From: Candidatus Aminicenantota bacterium
GTDB taxonomy: Bacteria; Acidobacteriota; Aminicenantia; UBA2199
Length of the DNA: 52,037 bases
Assembly (NCBI GenBank): GCA_011772425.1
Contig: WVZO01000045.1
Coordinates: 1-52,037, forward strand
Reading direction: 5' to 3'
The translations under genes were made by a program, and so were the position numbers. The notes beneath the pieces were generated by a model. The model searched no databases. It was not told the origin of the DNA and saw only the letters and a program-made list of their open reading frames with translations. Numbering within the stretch: the stretch's first letter is position 1; each line of letters starts with the position of its first letter. Below are positions 9,896-17,856 of this stretch, piece by piece.

Positions 9896-10062
9896 TCAAT
9901 GGTTTTTCAGTTGTTTACTCAGCATTTTATCAATGGTTTCATCGGTATAACTGAGTAATTTCCCGAACTTCCTGGCGATTTCCTCCTCTACACCTGCTAG
10001 CTTGCCCTCCTTTTCCGCTTTGGCTTTAAAGGCTTTAAGCGCTAAATATTCATCCAATACCT
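9896..10062 (-). pseudogene. 3'-end remnant of a gene (possibly Rpn-type nuclease/transposase)
   Basis: On the minus strand about 54 codons read LDEYLALKAFKAKAEKEG, then an E-E-E-I-A-R-K-F-G segment, ending in S-K-Q-L-K-N-H and a TGA at 9898-9896. The composition and heptad look like the C-terminal helical tail of Rpn / PD-(D/E)XK transposase-associated proteins. Upstream in frame there is a TAG codon and no start or ribosome-binding site, so only a tail remains. The family guess is weak; that it is a decayed coding tail is more secure. It lies between two intact genes. Confidence 0.4.
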
Positions 10063-10084
10063 ACCGGTTGTTCCAAGCCCTGCT

Positions 10085-11248
10085 TTAATGAAATGTCGTC
10101 TTTTCATTATTTTGTGCTTCATATTCACTCTCCTTTTTATTTTTTAACTTGCCGGGATTCTTGCGGTGTATTATTTTATAAATGCCTAGGCTTATAATCG
10201 GGATGACAAAAACGACAAAGAAACCCCAGCTAATGGTTCCGTACCCTTTTGCAATCAAATCAATCAAACCAAACGTTGAAATACCCAGACCTATCAAAAG
10301 AAGGACTGCAGCTACAAGGGGCCTTTGCCATTGAGGAAGCTCTTTTCCTTTGGCCCGCAGTGCGGATTGTATTCTTTGGTTGAAAGCATGAATAAGACCT
10401 GTGCCTGTTTCGATTAAAGTACCGAAAAGAATAACCTGGAAAGAGATTAGTAACAAAGGCGATCCAATTTTTTGCAGGATAAATACGGCAGGAATCTCCT
10501 GGCCCAATACAGCGGGATAATAACTGACAACGGCAATGTAAAAAAGAAAACCCGGCATAATACCAATCAAACCCCCAATCAAACCTGCGGACACAGCTTC
10601 TTTCCTGGTTTCTATGTGGTTGAGACAAAACAGGATAACAGGAATAACTCCCAAATTGTAAAGTGCATATTTGAACCCTCCTAAAGACCATCTTGAAAGC
10701 ATAACTCCGTTGGAAAAATTTTCCTGGATCCGGGGACCGAATTTAAGAAGAGCAGCAATAAGAAAAAGCCCGTAAAGAATGTAAAGCAGAATCGACCAAC
10801 TGGAAAGGAATTTTTCAATCATATTACTCCCTTTAAAAGTTAAAAACCCGATTGCGGCTAACATGATCATTACCCCAATGATGTAGGGAATGCCAAAATT
10901 ATCCCTGATTATAACTCCGGCTGCTGAACCGATGACTGCCAATACAATAAACAACAAAATAAAATAAAGAATTTCAAAAATAAACCAAAAGGGGCCCAGC
11001 AGTTTATTGAAAAATGTCCGATAATCATATGCGTGAAATTTCCGCGAGAATTCAAACGTTACAGCTAATAATATTGCCCACATGGCTGTTGTCAAAAGCA
11101 TTCCCAAAAGTCCACCTAAAGGCCCGTAACTAAGAAAATACTCGACTAATTCACGGCCCGTTCCATAACCTCCAGCAATAACAACCGATTGAAAAACAAA
11201 CCCGGGAAGCAGGTACTTTTTAAAAAATGAGCCTGTTAAAAATTTCAT
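10085..11248 (-). CDS. YkvI-like multi-spanning membrane protein (APC superfamily)
   Basis: 387 residues from the ATG at 11248, chosen because GGAAGG lies 5 bases upstream; an ATG at 11260 would contain that site inside the coding region. About ten hydrophobic helices are visible. The opening PGFVFQSVVIAGGYGTGREL matches the N-terminal half of helix 1 in YkvI-family proteins, which are distant relatives of amino-acid transporters. The C-terminus is charged (a K-rich tail of about 30 residues). No substrate can be inferred. The remnant tail at 9896-10062 lies directly downstream on the same strand. Confidence 0.75.
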   Translation of the reverse strand: MKFLTGSFFKKYLLPGFVFQSVVIAGGYGTGRELVEYFLSYGPLGGLLGMLLTTAMWAILLAVTFEFSRKFHAYDYRTFFNKLLGPFWFIFEILYFILLFIVLAVIGSAAGVIIRDNFGIPYIIGVMIMLAAIGFLTFKGSNMIEKFLSSWSILLYILYGLFLIAALLKFGPRIQENFSNGVMLSRWSLGGFKYALYNLGVIPVILFCLNHIETRKEAVSAGLIGGLIGIMPGFLFYIAVVSYYPAVLGQEIPAVFILQKIGSPLLLISFQVILFGTLIETGTGLIHAFNQRIQSALRAKGKELPQWQRPLVAAVLLLIGLGISTFGLIDLIAKGYGTISWGFFVVFVIPIISLGIYKIIHRKNPGKLKNKKESEYEAQNNEKTTFH

Positions 11249-11333
11249 TGTGCCTTCCATGTATATTTTAAATGAAATATCAAATTATATCAATAGAATC
11301 ACGAAAATTCCTGTTGAAACCGGCATGAATGTG

Positions 11334-11417
11334 TAAAACTGTATTGTGGCTGTATAAAGCTTCGGCACTGACCTAAAAAGCTTCGGTGTGGATATATAAA
11401 GCTTTAACAGAGATACG
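11334..11417. repeat. 21-bp tandem repeat, 4 degenerate units (array C)
   Basis: Units begin at 11334, 11355, 11376 and 11397. Consensus start is TAAAGCTTCGG; the AAAGCTT core recurs at 11356, 11377 and 11398, exactly 21 bp apart. No frame is open across the array, so it is not a coding repeat. It shares its period but not its sequence with the arrays at 17857-18183 and 43608-44069. Confidence 0.6.
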
Positions 11418-11479
11418 GCTTTAAAGTATGGAGTCAGGTATTTTATTTCTTCAACGAAATCGGAAGGAAATGTTGAACG

Positions 11480-11593
11480 TCATTGATTTACTTTAATTTC
11501 TCTTTCTATATGTGCGGATTCATTTCCACTTTGGTCTTTGCAATAGCAGCATAACGTATATTCTCCGGATAAATCAAAAACGCGATAGACCAG
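11480..11593 (-). pseudogene. 3'-end remnant of a secreted/adhesin-like gene
   Basis: On the minus strand one frame reads YLVYRVFDLSGEYTLCCYC, then K-D-Q-S-G-N-E-S-A, and ends in EIKVNQ and a TGA at 11482-11480. The pattern resembles the last strand of an Ig-like or cadherin-like domain. Upstream the coding sense continues only after a one-base shift (LDEQV in the neighbouring frame), and there is no start. It directly abuts the 46-bp repeat at 11609. I read it as a decayed gene tail. Confidence 0.4.
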
Positions 11594-11608
11594 GTAACCT
11601 GTTCATCC

Positions 11609-11654
11609 AGGAGGGTGACGGTGCGTCAAAACGTCAAAACAGGAGGCCAAAGAA
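11609..11654. repeat. 46-bp direct repeat, copy 1
   Basis: This begins AGGAGGGTGACGGTGCGTCA and ends AGGAGGCCAAAGAA. The second copy at 17483-17528 differs at one base. In both places the repeat directly follows a gene-tail remnant. A related GGTGCGTCAA piece occurs at 45924. Confidence 0.75.
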
Positions 11655-11983
11655 GGAAGGGAATTATAAATGATAAATAGAAAAAAATTTGTCTGTCCCG
11701 TTTTTCTGATATCTTAGAATAAACTAAAAAAAATAAAAAAACATGCATTCAATTGTTGAATTCTCATTCGATTTCAATTAGAATACTACCTCATGAAAAA
11801 CAAAAAGACTTTGAAACGAGTCTTTGCTACCTGGAAAGGAAAAAATGTATGAAGGAAAAAACAACTTTCCTATCAGTCCGGCGTTTACGCAGCGAAGACA
11901 TGCAGAAGTAGTATGAGGAAACGAGCTGAAAGGAGTTGCGGAAGACTCACCTCGGCGAAGGCCTGAACGGTAAGAGAGGAATC

Positions 11984-14401
11984 GTGAAAGGATGCATGGT
12001 TTTCGTAGTCCCGGTACCTCCGGATGCTGTGGAATGGCGTCTAAGCATTGAGCATGAGCTCAAGAGACGGCATCGCCTGGTCGCCAGGCTGGACGAGGCG
12101 GACGTCGTGCTTGTCGTCATAGGCCGAAACTTTCTCCCATTTACCCGGCACAGCGCTTCGATGATGAAGGGACTGCTCAACGAAGCGCTTGCCCAGGGCA
12201 AACCCATTGTCCCGCTGCTTATTGACGGCGCCCGCATGCCGACCCATCTCCCCGCCGGCCTCCAAGACCTGGCCTATTCAGAGGCGCTCATGATCGAGTC
12301 GGAGCAAGAGCTTCCCGGATTGATCGCCCGGATTTTGGCAACACCAGTACTGCCTCCTTCCATGAGATCCCCAAACGTGGACGAGTGCCGTGGCGAGCAG
12401 CAATTGGTTTTCGTCGCTTATCGGCGAGATGACTCCGTCTATTGGGCAGACGCTCTAACACGGGCACTCATCCACCGATTGGGACGCGAGAGTGTCTTCT
12501 TCGACATCGGGAGTGAGCAACCGGGTCGTGACTATCGATCGCAAATCTCGAGCGCTCTCGCTCGCGCCACGGACGTCGTGGTGGTCATCGGACCCGGCTT
12601 CTTGGAGCCGGTGGCGAGCGGGGTACGGCGCCTCGACCGCTCCGACGATCAGCTCCGTTCCGAGATCCGAACTGCGCTGCGGGGCAAGAAGCGCATGCAC
12701 ATCGTGCTTACCGGTCAGGCGAGCTTACCTGCCCGGGTCGGGCTTCCCAATGACATTGCCGCTCTGGTGGACACCCGGTCTGTTCACAAACTTCGCTCGG
12801 CTATAGCGGCCGGCCAGATGGTCAACAAAATGTTTCCTCTCCCTACTTCATCGCCTTTCGTCAGCGATCTTCCTGTGCTGCGCGAATGGCAACAGCAGCA
12901 GCAGGCATATCAGACGCATGCCGATTTGATCCTGGCCGAGCTCGCCGCTCACGGTTGGACGAAAGTGTCCCAGTGCTCCAGAATAGACAAGGCCTACACG
13001 GTACGCAATGATCGTTTCAGCGGTTTTCGACTTGTGCTCCAGGTACCCACAGCCACGGTGTGCCTGGAAGAGCGAATCAAAAGCTTTCTGCGAGCCGGTC
13101 TCCCCCGATGGGTTACCCGTGAGGTCTTCTCGGTCTCGCCAAGAGAGACCACTGCCGCCAGGGTCATGCGCCTGCCGGATCAGTTGCTAGACGCTGTGCT
13201 GGATCCCGTGCAGTACCTCGATCGCATGGGTCGCTTCAAAATCAATAAACGCAAGCACCCGATCATGCGTCAGGAGATTTTCCTCGGTAACGTGCGCTAC
13301 GCGTCGCAACCCAAAGCGTCGGCGATCGAGGCGTATCAGCAGACCCGACGACGCATGTCTGCCCGGGGCGGGCTCACGGCACTCCGTCGAATCAAGACCT
13401 TAGTGGTCAACACCGAAGACGCCCAGGGGATCGCATTTCACCCGAATGGTGAATGGCTGGCCGTTGCCACCAACAGCGGTGCCGCGCTGGTAGGGACCCG
13501 GGACTGGCAAACGGGCACCGTCCTCGACTCGCCAGCATCGTGGCAAGCCGTTGGTTTCTCACGAGATGGCTGGCTGGCATTGGGTTCCGACCGCGGCCAA
13601 TTGTCAATTTGGGATCCCAATGGGTCGCTGATTGCGGACCGAATCGCACTGTACAAACCTCGGAGCCTGCTGCGCCGGATACAGGCACGCAGCGGCCGGA
13701 TTATCACCACGATTTCATGGTCGCCAACCGGTGAGGCGATGGCGTGCTGTGGCGGAGAGGCGGCCTGGGTCTACCGCCCCGCGACAGGGGAGATTCATCA
13801 CTGGACCTTGCCGCTGCTCACTCCGCCCCTCATGGACTACGACTCGGGTGCTCACTTCATCGCGGGAGGGGAGGCACTACTCGTCTACGGGTTAAAGTCG
13901 TTTGTCTGTGTTCTCCGGCTCCCGAACCTGGAGGTTTGGAGTGTGATCCAAAATGGGATCTGGCCGAATCAGAAGCAAATCGCCGATGAGACGGGCGCAG
14001 TGTCAGGCGGTGCTCCCTTCTCCAACATCTACTGCGCCGAACCAAGCCCGACCAGGGACGTCGTGGCATGCGCCGGCGAAGACGGTCAGATCGGACTGTA
14101 CGATCTTCGTTCATGGGAGCTGCTAGCAAATGCGACGTGGTTCGAGCCGGTTCGCCACGGGATGAGAACCCACGTCGCCGTCGTGTCGTTCTGCCCCGAC
14201 GGGAAGCTGTTGGCGGCGATCTCTTCGGGGCAACGACTGGTGGTGGGAGATGCCGCCACCTTGGAACCGATGTACGAGTCCCCCGAGGTGTTGGACTTCG
14301 TGTTCGGGGGAAGATACACGCCGAGAGTTGCGTGGTCACCGGATTCCTCCTTGTTTGCGGTGAACCGACTAGCGGGCCGCATCGAGATCTGGGGCATCTG
14401 A
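11984..14401 (+). CDS. Double TIR domain - WD40 repeat protein (foreign, GC-rich)
   Basis: 805 residues from the GTG at 11984, chosen for the AAGAGAGGA just upstream; an ATG at 11996 is possible. Residues 1-120 resemble a TIR domain lacking its front (VVLVVIGRNFL, then KPIVPLLIDGARMP, then LP-LQDLAY). Residues 139-275 are a fuller TIR domain: LVFVAYRRDD, a VFFDIGSEQPGRDY loop, VVVVIGPGFLE, and E227 in LRSEIR at the position of the catalytic glutamate of NADase TIRs. A middle region of about 190 residues is unassigned. From about residue 470 to the end there are five or six WD40-like blades (A-F-H-P-N-G-E-W-L-A; ISWSPTGEAMA; VSFCPDGKLLAA; VAWSPDSSLFAV). Base composition is clearly GC-richer than the neighbours, suggesting horizontal transfer. 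TIR proteins with sensor repeats often act in antiphage defence or programmed death; that role is inference. The next TIR start overlaps its stop codon. Confidence 0.8.
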   Translation: MKGCMVFVVPVPPDAVEWRLSIEHELKRRHRLVARLDEADVVLVVIGRNFLPFTRHSASMMKGLLNEALAQGKPIVPLLIDGARMPTHLPAGLQDLAYSEALMIESEQELPGLIARILATPVLPPSMRSPNVDECRGEQQLVFVAYRRDDSVYWADALTRALIHRLGRESVFFDIGSEQPGRDYRSQISSALARATDVVVVIGPGFLEPVASGVRRLDRSDDQLRSEIRTALRGKKRMHIVLTGQASLPARVGLPNDIAALVDTRSVHKLRSAIAAGQMVNKMFPLPTSSPFVSDLPVLREWQQQQQAYQTHADLILAELAAHGWTKVSQCSRIDKAYTVRNDRFSGFRLVLQVPTATVCLEERIKSFLRAGLPRWVTREVFSVSPRETTAARVMRLPDQLLDAVLDPVQYLDRMGRFKINKRKHPIMRQEIFLGNVRYASQPKASAIEAYQQTRRRMSARGGLTALRRIKTLVVNTEDAQGIAFHPNGEWLAVATNSGAALVGTRDWQTGTVLDSPASWQAVGFSRDGWLALGSDRGQLSIWDPNGSLIADRIALYKPRSLLRRIQARSGRIITTISWSPTGEAMACCGGEAAWVYRPATGEIHHWTLPLLTPPLMDYDSGAHFIAGGEALLVYGLKSFVCVLRLPNLEVWSVIQNGIWPNQKQIADETGAVSGGAPFSNIYCAEPSPTRDVVACAGEDGQIGLYDLRSWELLANATWFEPVRHGMRTHVAVVSFCPDGKLLAAISSGQRLVVGDAATLEPMYESPEVLDFVFGGRYTPRVAWSPDSSLFAVNRLAGRIEIWGI

Positions 14402-14487
14402 TGATGGCCGGCGTATTCATCAACTGTCGCCGGGAAGATAGTGCCGGATTGAGGGAATTTGCCTGTCCCCTAAAACTTAAAAAATAG
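14401..14487 (+). pseudogene. Truncated start of a second TIR-domain gene
   Basis: The ATG at 14401 overlaps the TGA of the TIR-WD40 gene, as in a coupled operon. The first 16 residues, MMAGVFINCRREDSAG, match the opening strand and RRED box of a TIR domain. After the glycine the sequence changes to AT-rich host-like DNA (TTGAGGGAATTTGCCTGTCC) and the frame stops at 14487. The right edge of the GC-rich island therefore lies at about 14448 and cuts the second gene after 16 codons. A TGCCTGTCCCC motif sits at the break. Confidence 0.7.
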
Positions 14488-14488
14488 A

Positions 14489-16807
14489 TCAAAATTCGTA
14501 TTCCACGCCCAGTACGGGTAGAATGCTGAATTGATACGAGTAATCGGGTTTGTTTTCGATTTCGTTCCAGAAATAACTGGCAACGTTTTGGCGATTATAA
14601 GCGTTCCAGACACTGATGTAGATGGTTAAATTGGAACCGCTGAAATAAAAACGTTTGTCCATTCGAAGATTGAGGGAGTGATAAGCAGGCAGTCGTTGGG
14701 TATTGATCCTCTCTGTATCGAAAATCCCGGTGTTTTCAGCATACGATGCCTCTATATCAAAGGGTGTATAGGGAAGCCCACCTGCGATAATCCAACGGGC
14801 ACTGAATTCCCATTGTTTGTTCGCTTTGTATCCACCTTGCATGGAAAAGATGTACCGGTTGTCAAACAGCCGGTTTCGCCACTTGCCTTCCAGGTCCCGG
14901 TATTGCGAACGAAACAAAGATCCACTGACCATACCGTATACTTTCTCTTTCAGCTTCTTTTGCAGGACGAATTCAATACCGTAGGAGCGCGCTTTACCAC
15001 TGTCCACCAGGGCACTGTCCCCATAATGCAGCCCGCCAATCACATTGTCCAGCAAACAAATACACGGCCGAACCGGGTCGATAGGAAAATGATGATAGGT
15101 TTTATAGTAAGCTTCAATGGTTAAGCGGGTATCGGCACCCAATAAATGAATAAAATTGACCGCGTACTGGTAAGCCAAAGGATCATTCACCTCCCGGTTG
15201 GCTTTAGCCTGGTACAGGAGAAGCAATGGCAAATTCTGACGGTAAATACCGGCTAATGCGCCGATGGAAGTCTTCCCCGAAACCCGGAACGTTAATGACC
15301 CACGGGGAGAAACCAGCAGGTGCCGGTTGTAGTCAAAGTAATCCGCACGCACTCCCAGGTTAAGGGTGACCCGGGAAAAAGGAGTCAGGGAATATTCAGC
15401 AAAAGCAGCGTATTTACCGGCATCCGTTGAGATATGTTTACTGACCCCAGGAACCTGGTTACCCAGTTGGTCCGTGTAAGCAGCCGTGACATAATCGTAC
15501 CTGCTGGTGAGTTTCTTAAACTCAATACCGAAACGCAAATCATGACCGGGACCAATATTATAATGGTTAACATTTCGTAAATGCCAGGTCTCCTCAGTAG
15601 AAAGATTCTCCAACCACCTTGTGCTGGTGGTGGTTTTCCAATAATCATTATCGTACTTGAGAAACGTACGGGCAAGCGACGTGTTGGAATATCCTTTATC
15701 GCTCCACATAATAAACCAATTGATCCCCACTGTGCTTTCCCGGTTCCGGGTATCGCCAAAAAAAGGTTCACCAAGGTCTGCAGCATCCTCCCGGGTCACT
15801 GTGCTTTTGTCAGCCCCCATTAAACCAAGGATGGTTATATTACTTTTGGAAGAAAAGTCGTATACCAGTTTACCCTGGAAATCGTTGTAACGCACGGCTG
15901 CACCGGCATCCAGTAAATCCACCAGCAAGTCCAGGTAACTGCGCCGTGCGGAAAACATCCAGGAACCTCTTTTACTGAAAAAAGGTCCTTCCACCACCAG
16001 TCCTGCACCGCCCATATCCAGTGAGAACTGGCCGTCGATGTTCTCACGGTTACCTTCCCGAAATGTTAAGTCCATCACAGAAGAGAGTTTATCACCATAG
16101 ATGGCGGAAAAGCCGCCGGCATAAAAATTGACATGCCGGATAAAATCCACATTAAGGATGGAAATGGCCCCGCCGGAGGACCCCTGGAAAGGAAAATGGT
16201 TAATGTTGGGGATTTCGATATTATCTATCATGAAGAGATTTTCTGAAGGGCTTCCGCCCCGCACCACCAGGTTATTGGCTTGATCGCTTACTTTGGCGAT
16301 ACTGGGCAGACTGGCAATGATCCGGTTGACATCGCCAGCCGAACCAGGGGCCCGGCGAATCTCTTCATGAGAAAAACCAATACTGCTGGCCGGTTCTTCC
16401 GGCGAATGGGTGAAATAGCCCGCAGTGACGGTCACTGATTCATTGGTCAACGGGCTCAATTGGATATCCGCACTGACAAAAGTAATTCGTTTGGATTTCA
16501 CAATAATATCCGGCATCACCTGGGGCATCATCTCCGGGTAACTAAATTTCAGGGAATACGTGCCCACAGGAATACCTTCGAAGGCAAACTCTCCCTTTAT
16601 ATCGGTAACGGTTATAAATGTCGTACCAAGTATGGTGACATCTGCTCCAGCCAGCGGGCGCCGCGTATATTTGTCCAGTAATTTCCCCCTGATAGTCCCG
16701 GATTTTTTGTTTTCATCCGCAAATGCAGTTTTGTATCCCCCCGTGATGATCATAAAAATGATAATCGTCATCAGTACCGTGAAACATTTTTTTGATCTCT
16801 CACACAT
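14489..16807 (-). CDS. TonB-dependent receptor with carboxypeptidase-regulatory-like domain
   Basis: 772 residues from the ATG at 16807, which follows AAGGAGG with ideal spacing; the longer frame to 17008 belongs to a separate remnant. Signal sequence at about residues 10-30, then a CarboxypepD_reg-like beta-sandwich (about 40-125; GTIRGKLLDKYTRRPLAGAD), a plug domain (about 135-260; the NLVVRGGSPSENLFMIDN segment is typical) and an outer-membrane beta-barrel to the C-terminus, ending in an aromatic residue (VEYEF). Family members import large or scarce nutrients across the outer membrane using TonB energy. No TonB or periplasmic partner is in the window, so the ligand is unknown. Its presence indicates a two-membrane envelope. 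Confidence 0.9.
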   Translation of the reverse strand: MCERSKKCFTVLMTIIIFMIITGGYKTAFADENKKSGTIRGKLLDKYTRRPLAGADVTILGTTFITVTDIKGEFAFEGIPVGTYSLKFSYPEMMPQVMPDIIVKSKRITFVSADIQLSPLTNESVTVTAGYFTHSPEEPASSIGFSHEEIRRAPGSAGDVNRIIASLPSIAKVSDQANNLVVRGGSPSENLFMIDNIEIPNINHFPFQGSSGGAISILNVDFIRHVNFYAGGFSAIYGDKLSSVMDLTFREGNRENIDGQFSLDMGGAGLVVEGPFFSKRGSWMFSARRSYLDLLVDLLDAGAAVRYNDFQGKLVYDFSSKSNITILGLMGADKSTVTREDAADLGEPFFGDTRNRESTVGINWFIMWSDKGYSNTSLARTFLKYDNDYWKTTTSTRWLENLSTEETWHLRNVNHYNIGPGHDLRFGIEFKKLTSRYDYVTAAYTDQLGNQVPGVSKHISTDAGKYAAFAEYSLTPFSRVTLNLGVRADYFDYNRHLLVSPRGSLTFRVSGKTSIGALAGIYRQNLPLLLLYQAKANREVNDPLAYQYAVNFIHLLGADTRLTIEAYYKTYHHFPIDPVRPCICLLDNVIGGLHYGDSALVDSGKARSYGIEFVLQKKLKEKVYGMVSGSLFRSQYRDLEGKWRNRLFDNRYIFSMQGGYKANKQWEFSARWIIAGGLPYTPFDIEASYAENTGIFDTERINTQRLPAYHSLNLRMDKRFYFSGSNLTIYISVWNAYNRQNVASYFWNEIENKPDYSYQFSILPVLGVEYEF

Positions 16808-17008
16808 GGTGTACCTCCTTTTTGTTTTTTTCATGTTCGCGGAACCAGCCATTCCCAGGGAGAACAGGAATATCAGTACCGAGAGAATACGGTTAGCCTG
16901 CCGGTTTCCTCGTTTGCCTTTTGCTATAATAATGGCAAGAATGATACCGTGAAGCGCACCGATGAAGTTGATAATTGAAATGGCCTCTAACAAAAAATGA
17001 TTTGTCAT
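16808..17008 (-). pseudogene. N-terminal remnant of a membrane-anchored AraC-type regulator, in frame with the TonB receptor
   Basis: 67 codons from the ATG at 17008 read IINFIGALHGIILAIIIA, then G-N-R-Q-A-N-R-I-L and LIFLFSL. This is the start of the membrane domain of multi-TM AraC-family regulators (GALQG...GNR-ANR-L). The homology ends around the second helix (about 16850), and the frame then runs through the ribosome-binding site of the TonB receptor into it without a stop. It is most likely a deletion scar: the rest of the regulator, including its DNA-binding domain, is gone. If translated it would add a membrane anchor in front of the receptor's signal peptide. Confidence 0.55.
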
Positions 17009-17186
17009 CTTCCTGTATGCCCTTCTGCAAATGTTTTAGATACCTTTCTGTTATTTAAAGCTAGAACGTATTCCAGGAAAAGATAATAACCAAACAGGGG
17101 CCTCCTGTCAAGCCTTCGGCAAGTGAAACTCATCATTCAGTGGTAAGAAGTGATAATTCTGTCGTTGGAAATGGCCATTCGATGGT

Positions 17187-17213
17187 TGGTAAATAAATTA
17201 CCTGACACCATTC
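17187..17213 (-). repeat. GGTGCCAGGTAAATTATTTC-type motif, copy a
   Basis: Reads on the plus strand as TAAATAAATTACCTGACACC plus ATTCT; one base differs from the common core TTACCTGGCACC. It stands immediately before the two 21-bp units at 17216. Confidence 0.6.
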
Positions 17214-17215
17214 TT

Positions 17216-17257
17216 ACGTGCAATAGGTTTGGGATTGCGTGCAATATGTGTGGGAAC
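17216..17257. repeat. Pair of 21-bp direct repeats (array D)
   Basis: ACGTGCAATAGGTTTGGGATT is followed directly by a second unit of the same length, GCGTGCAATATGTGTGGGAAC, with the CGTGCAATA core at 17217 and 17238. Degenerate remains may continue to about 17280. Confidence 0.45.
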
Positions 17258-17370
17258 GCTTATACTAAATATCAGCCCGTTTTTTTGCCAATGGAAAAAC
17301 GTGTTTTTAAGAAGCATGATTCCTTCATCCGTTAGAAGTCCGGTCTTTTTCAGACTCTGCTTTATTAATT

Positions 17371-17397
17371 AAATAAATTACCTGGCACCATTCTTGC
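17371..17397 (-). repeat. GGTGCCAGGTAAATTATTTC-type motif, copy b
   Basis: Plus strand reads AAATAAATTACCTGGCACCA plus TTCTTGC. The gene tail at 17398-17484 begins at its right edge. Confidence 0.6.
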
Positions 17398-17484
17398 AGT
17401 AATATAGAAACCGAAGAAGAAAAGAATAGAGCGATGTTGGAAGATGTACTAAAGATGTTAAGAAATGAGAGAAAGGGGGCATAG
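17398..17484 (+). pseudogene. 3'-end remnant of an unknown gene
   Basis: 28 codons and a TAG: SNIETEEEKNRAMLEDVLK followed by MLRNERKGA. It is highly charged and helical, like the C-terminal tail of many cytoplasmic proteins. It has no start codon or ribosome-binding site and begins exactly at the GGTGCCAGG-type motif. The 46-bp repeat starts one base after the T of the stop codon. Origin unknown. Confidence 0.35.
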
Positions 17485-17528
17485 GAGGGTGACGGTGCGT
17501 CAAAAGGTCAAAACAGGAGGCCAAAGAA
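17483..17528. repeat. 46-bp direct repeat, copy 2
   Basis: Differs at one position from 11609-11654 (AAAAGGTC here against AAAACGTC there). It again follows a gene tail. Confidence 0.75.
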
Positions 17529-17628
17529 TGAGATTTCTTGCCTGGCGTGAAGATAGGTGAGTGAGGTGAGTAGGGTGAGTGAGTTGAGTGGGGAATTCTC
17601 TGGGACCTCTGTGCTCTCTGCGGTGGGT
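17529..17628. repeat. GTGAG/GTTGAG-rich dispersed repeat, copy 1
   Basis: About 100 bp containing a run of degenerate GTGAG and GTTGAG units, then TGGGGAATTCTCTG and TGCTCTCTGCGGTG. Copy 2 lies at 24611-24710 with about 90% identity. The run of GTGAG units also occurs, inverted, directly after the WD40 tails at 46150-46186 and 47150-47183. The left end has a TTGCCTGGCGTG motif. Confidence 0.75.
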
Positions 17629-17632
17629 CGAA

Positions 17633-17650
17633 GGTGCCAGGTAAATAATC
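17633..17650 (+). repeat. GGTGCCAGGTAAATTATTTC-type motif, copy c
   Basis: Reads AAGGTGCCAGGTAAATAATC on the plus strand, opposite in orientation to the neighbouring copies. Confidence 0.6.
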
Positions 17651-17856
17651 CTATTGCCCTCAAAGGGGGAAATTCCAAATTACAAACAATAAAAGAAAAT
17701 TGTAGAAAATTGGCTGTCCCGTTTTTAGAAAGCAATCAGTGAAAAAATTGGGTTACCATTCCAAAAATTTTTACCCCGGAGCAACGGAGTGATTACTGAA
17801 AAAGCCGATCAATAGATGATGATACTAGGTTTTTTATTTTAAATTCATGGTCGAAG

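Noticed and set aside
13857-14492. Arg-rich 211-residue minus-strand protein
   Set aside because: It is antisense to the GC-rich TIR-WD40 gene, where high GC keeps extra frames open; it has no ribosome-binding site or recognisable motif.
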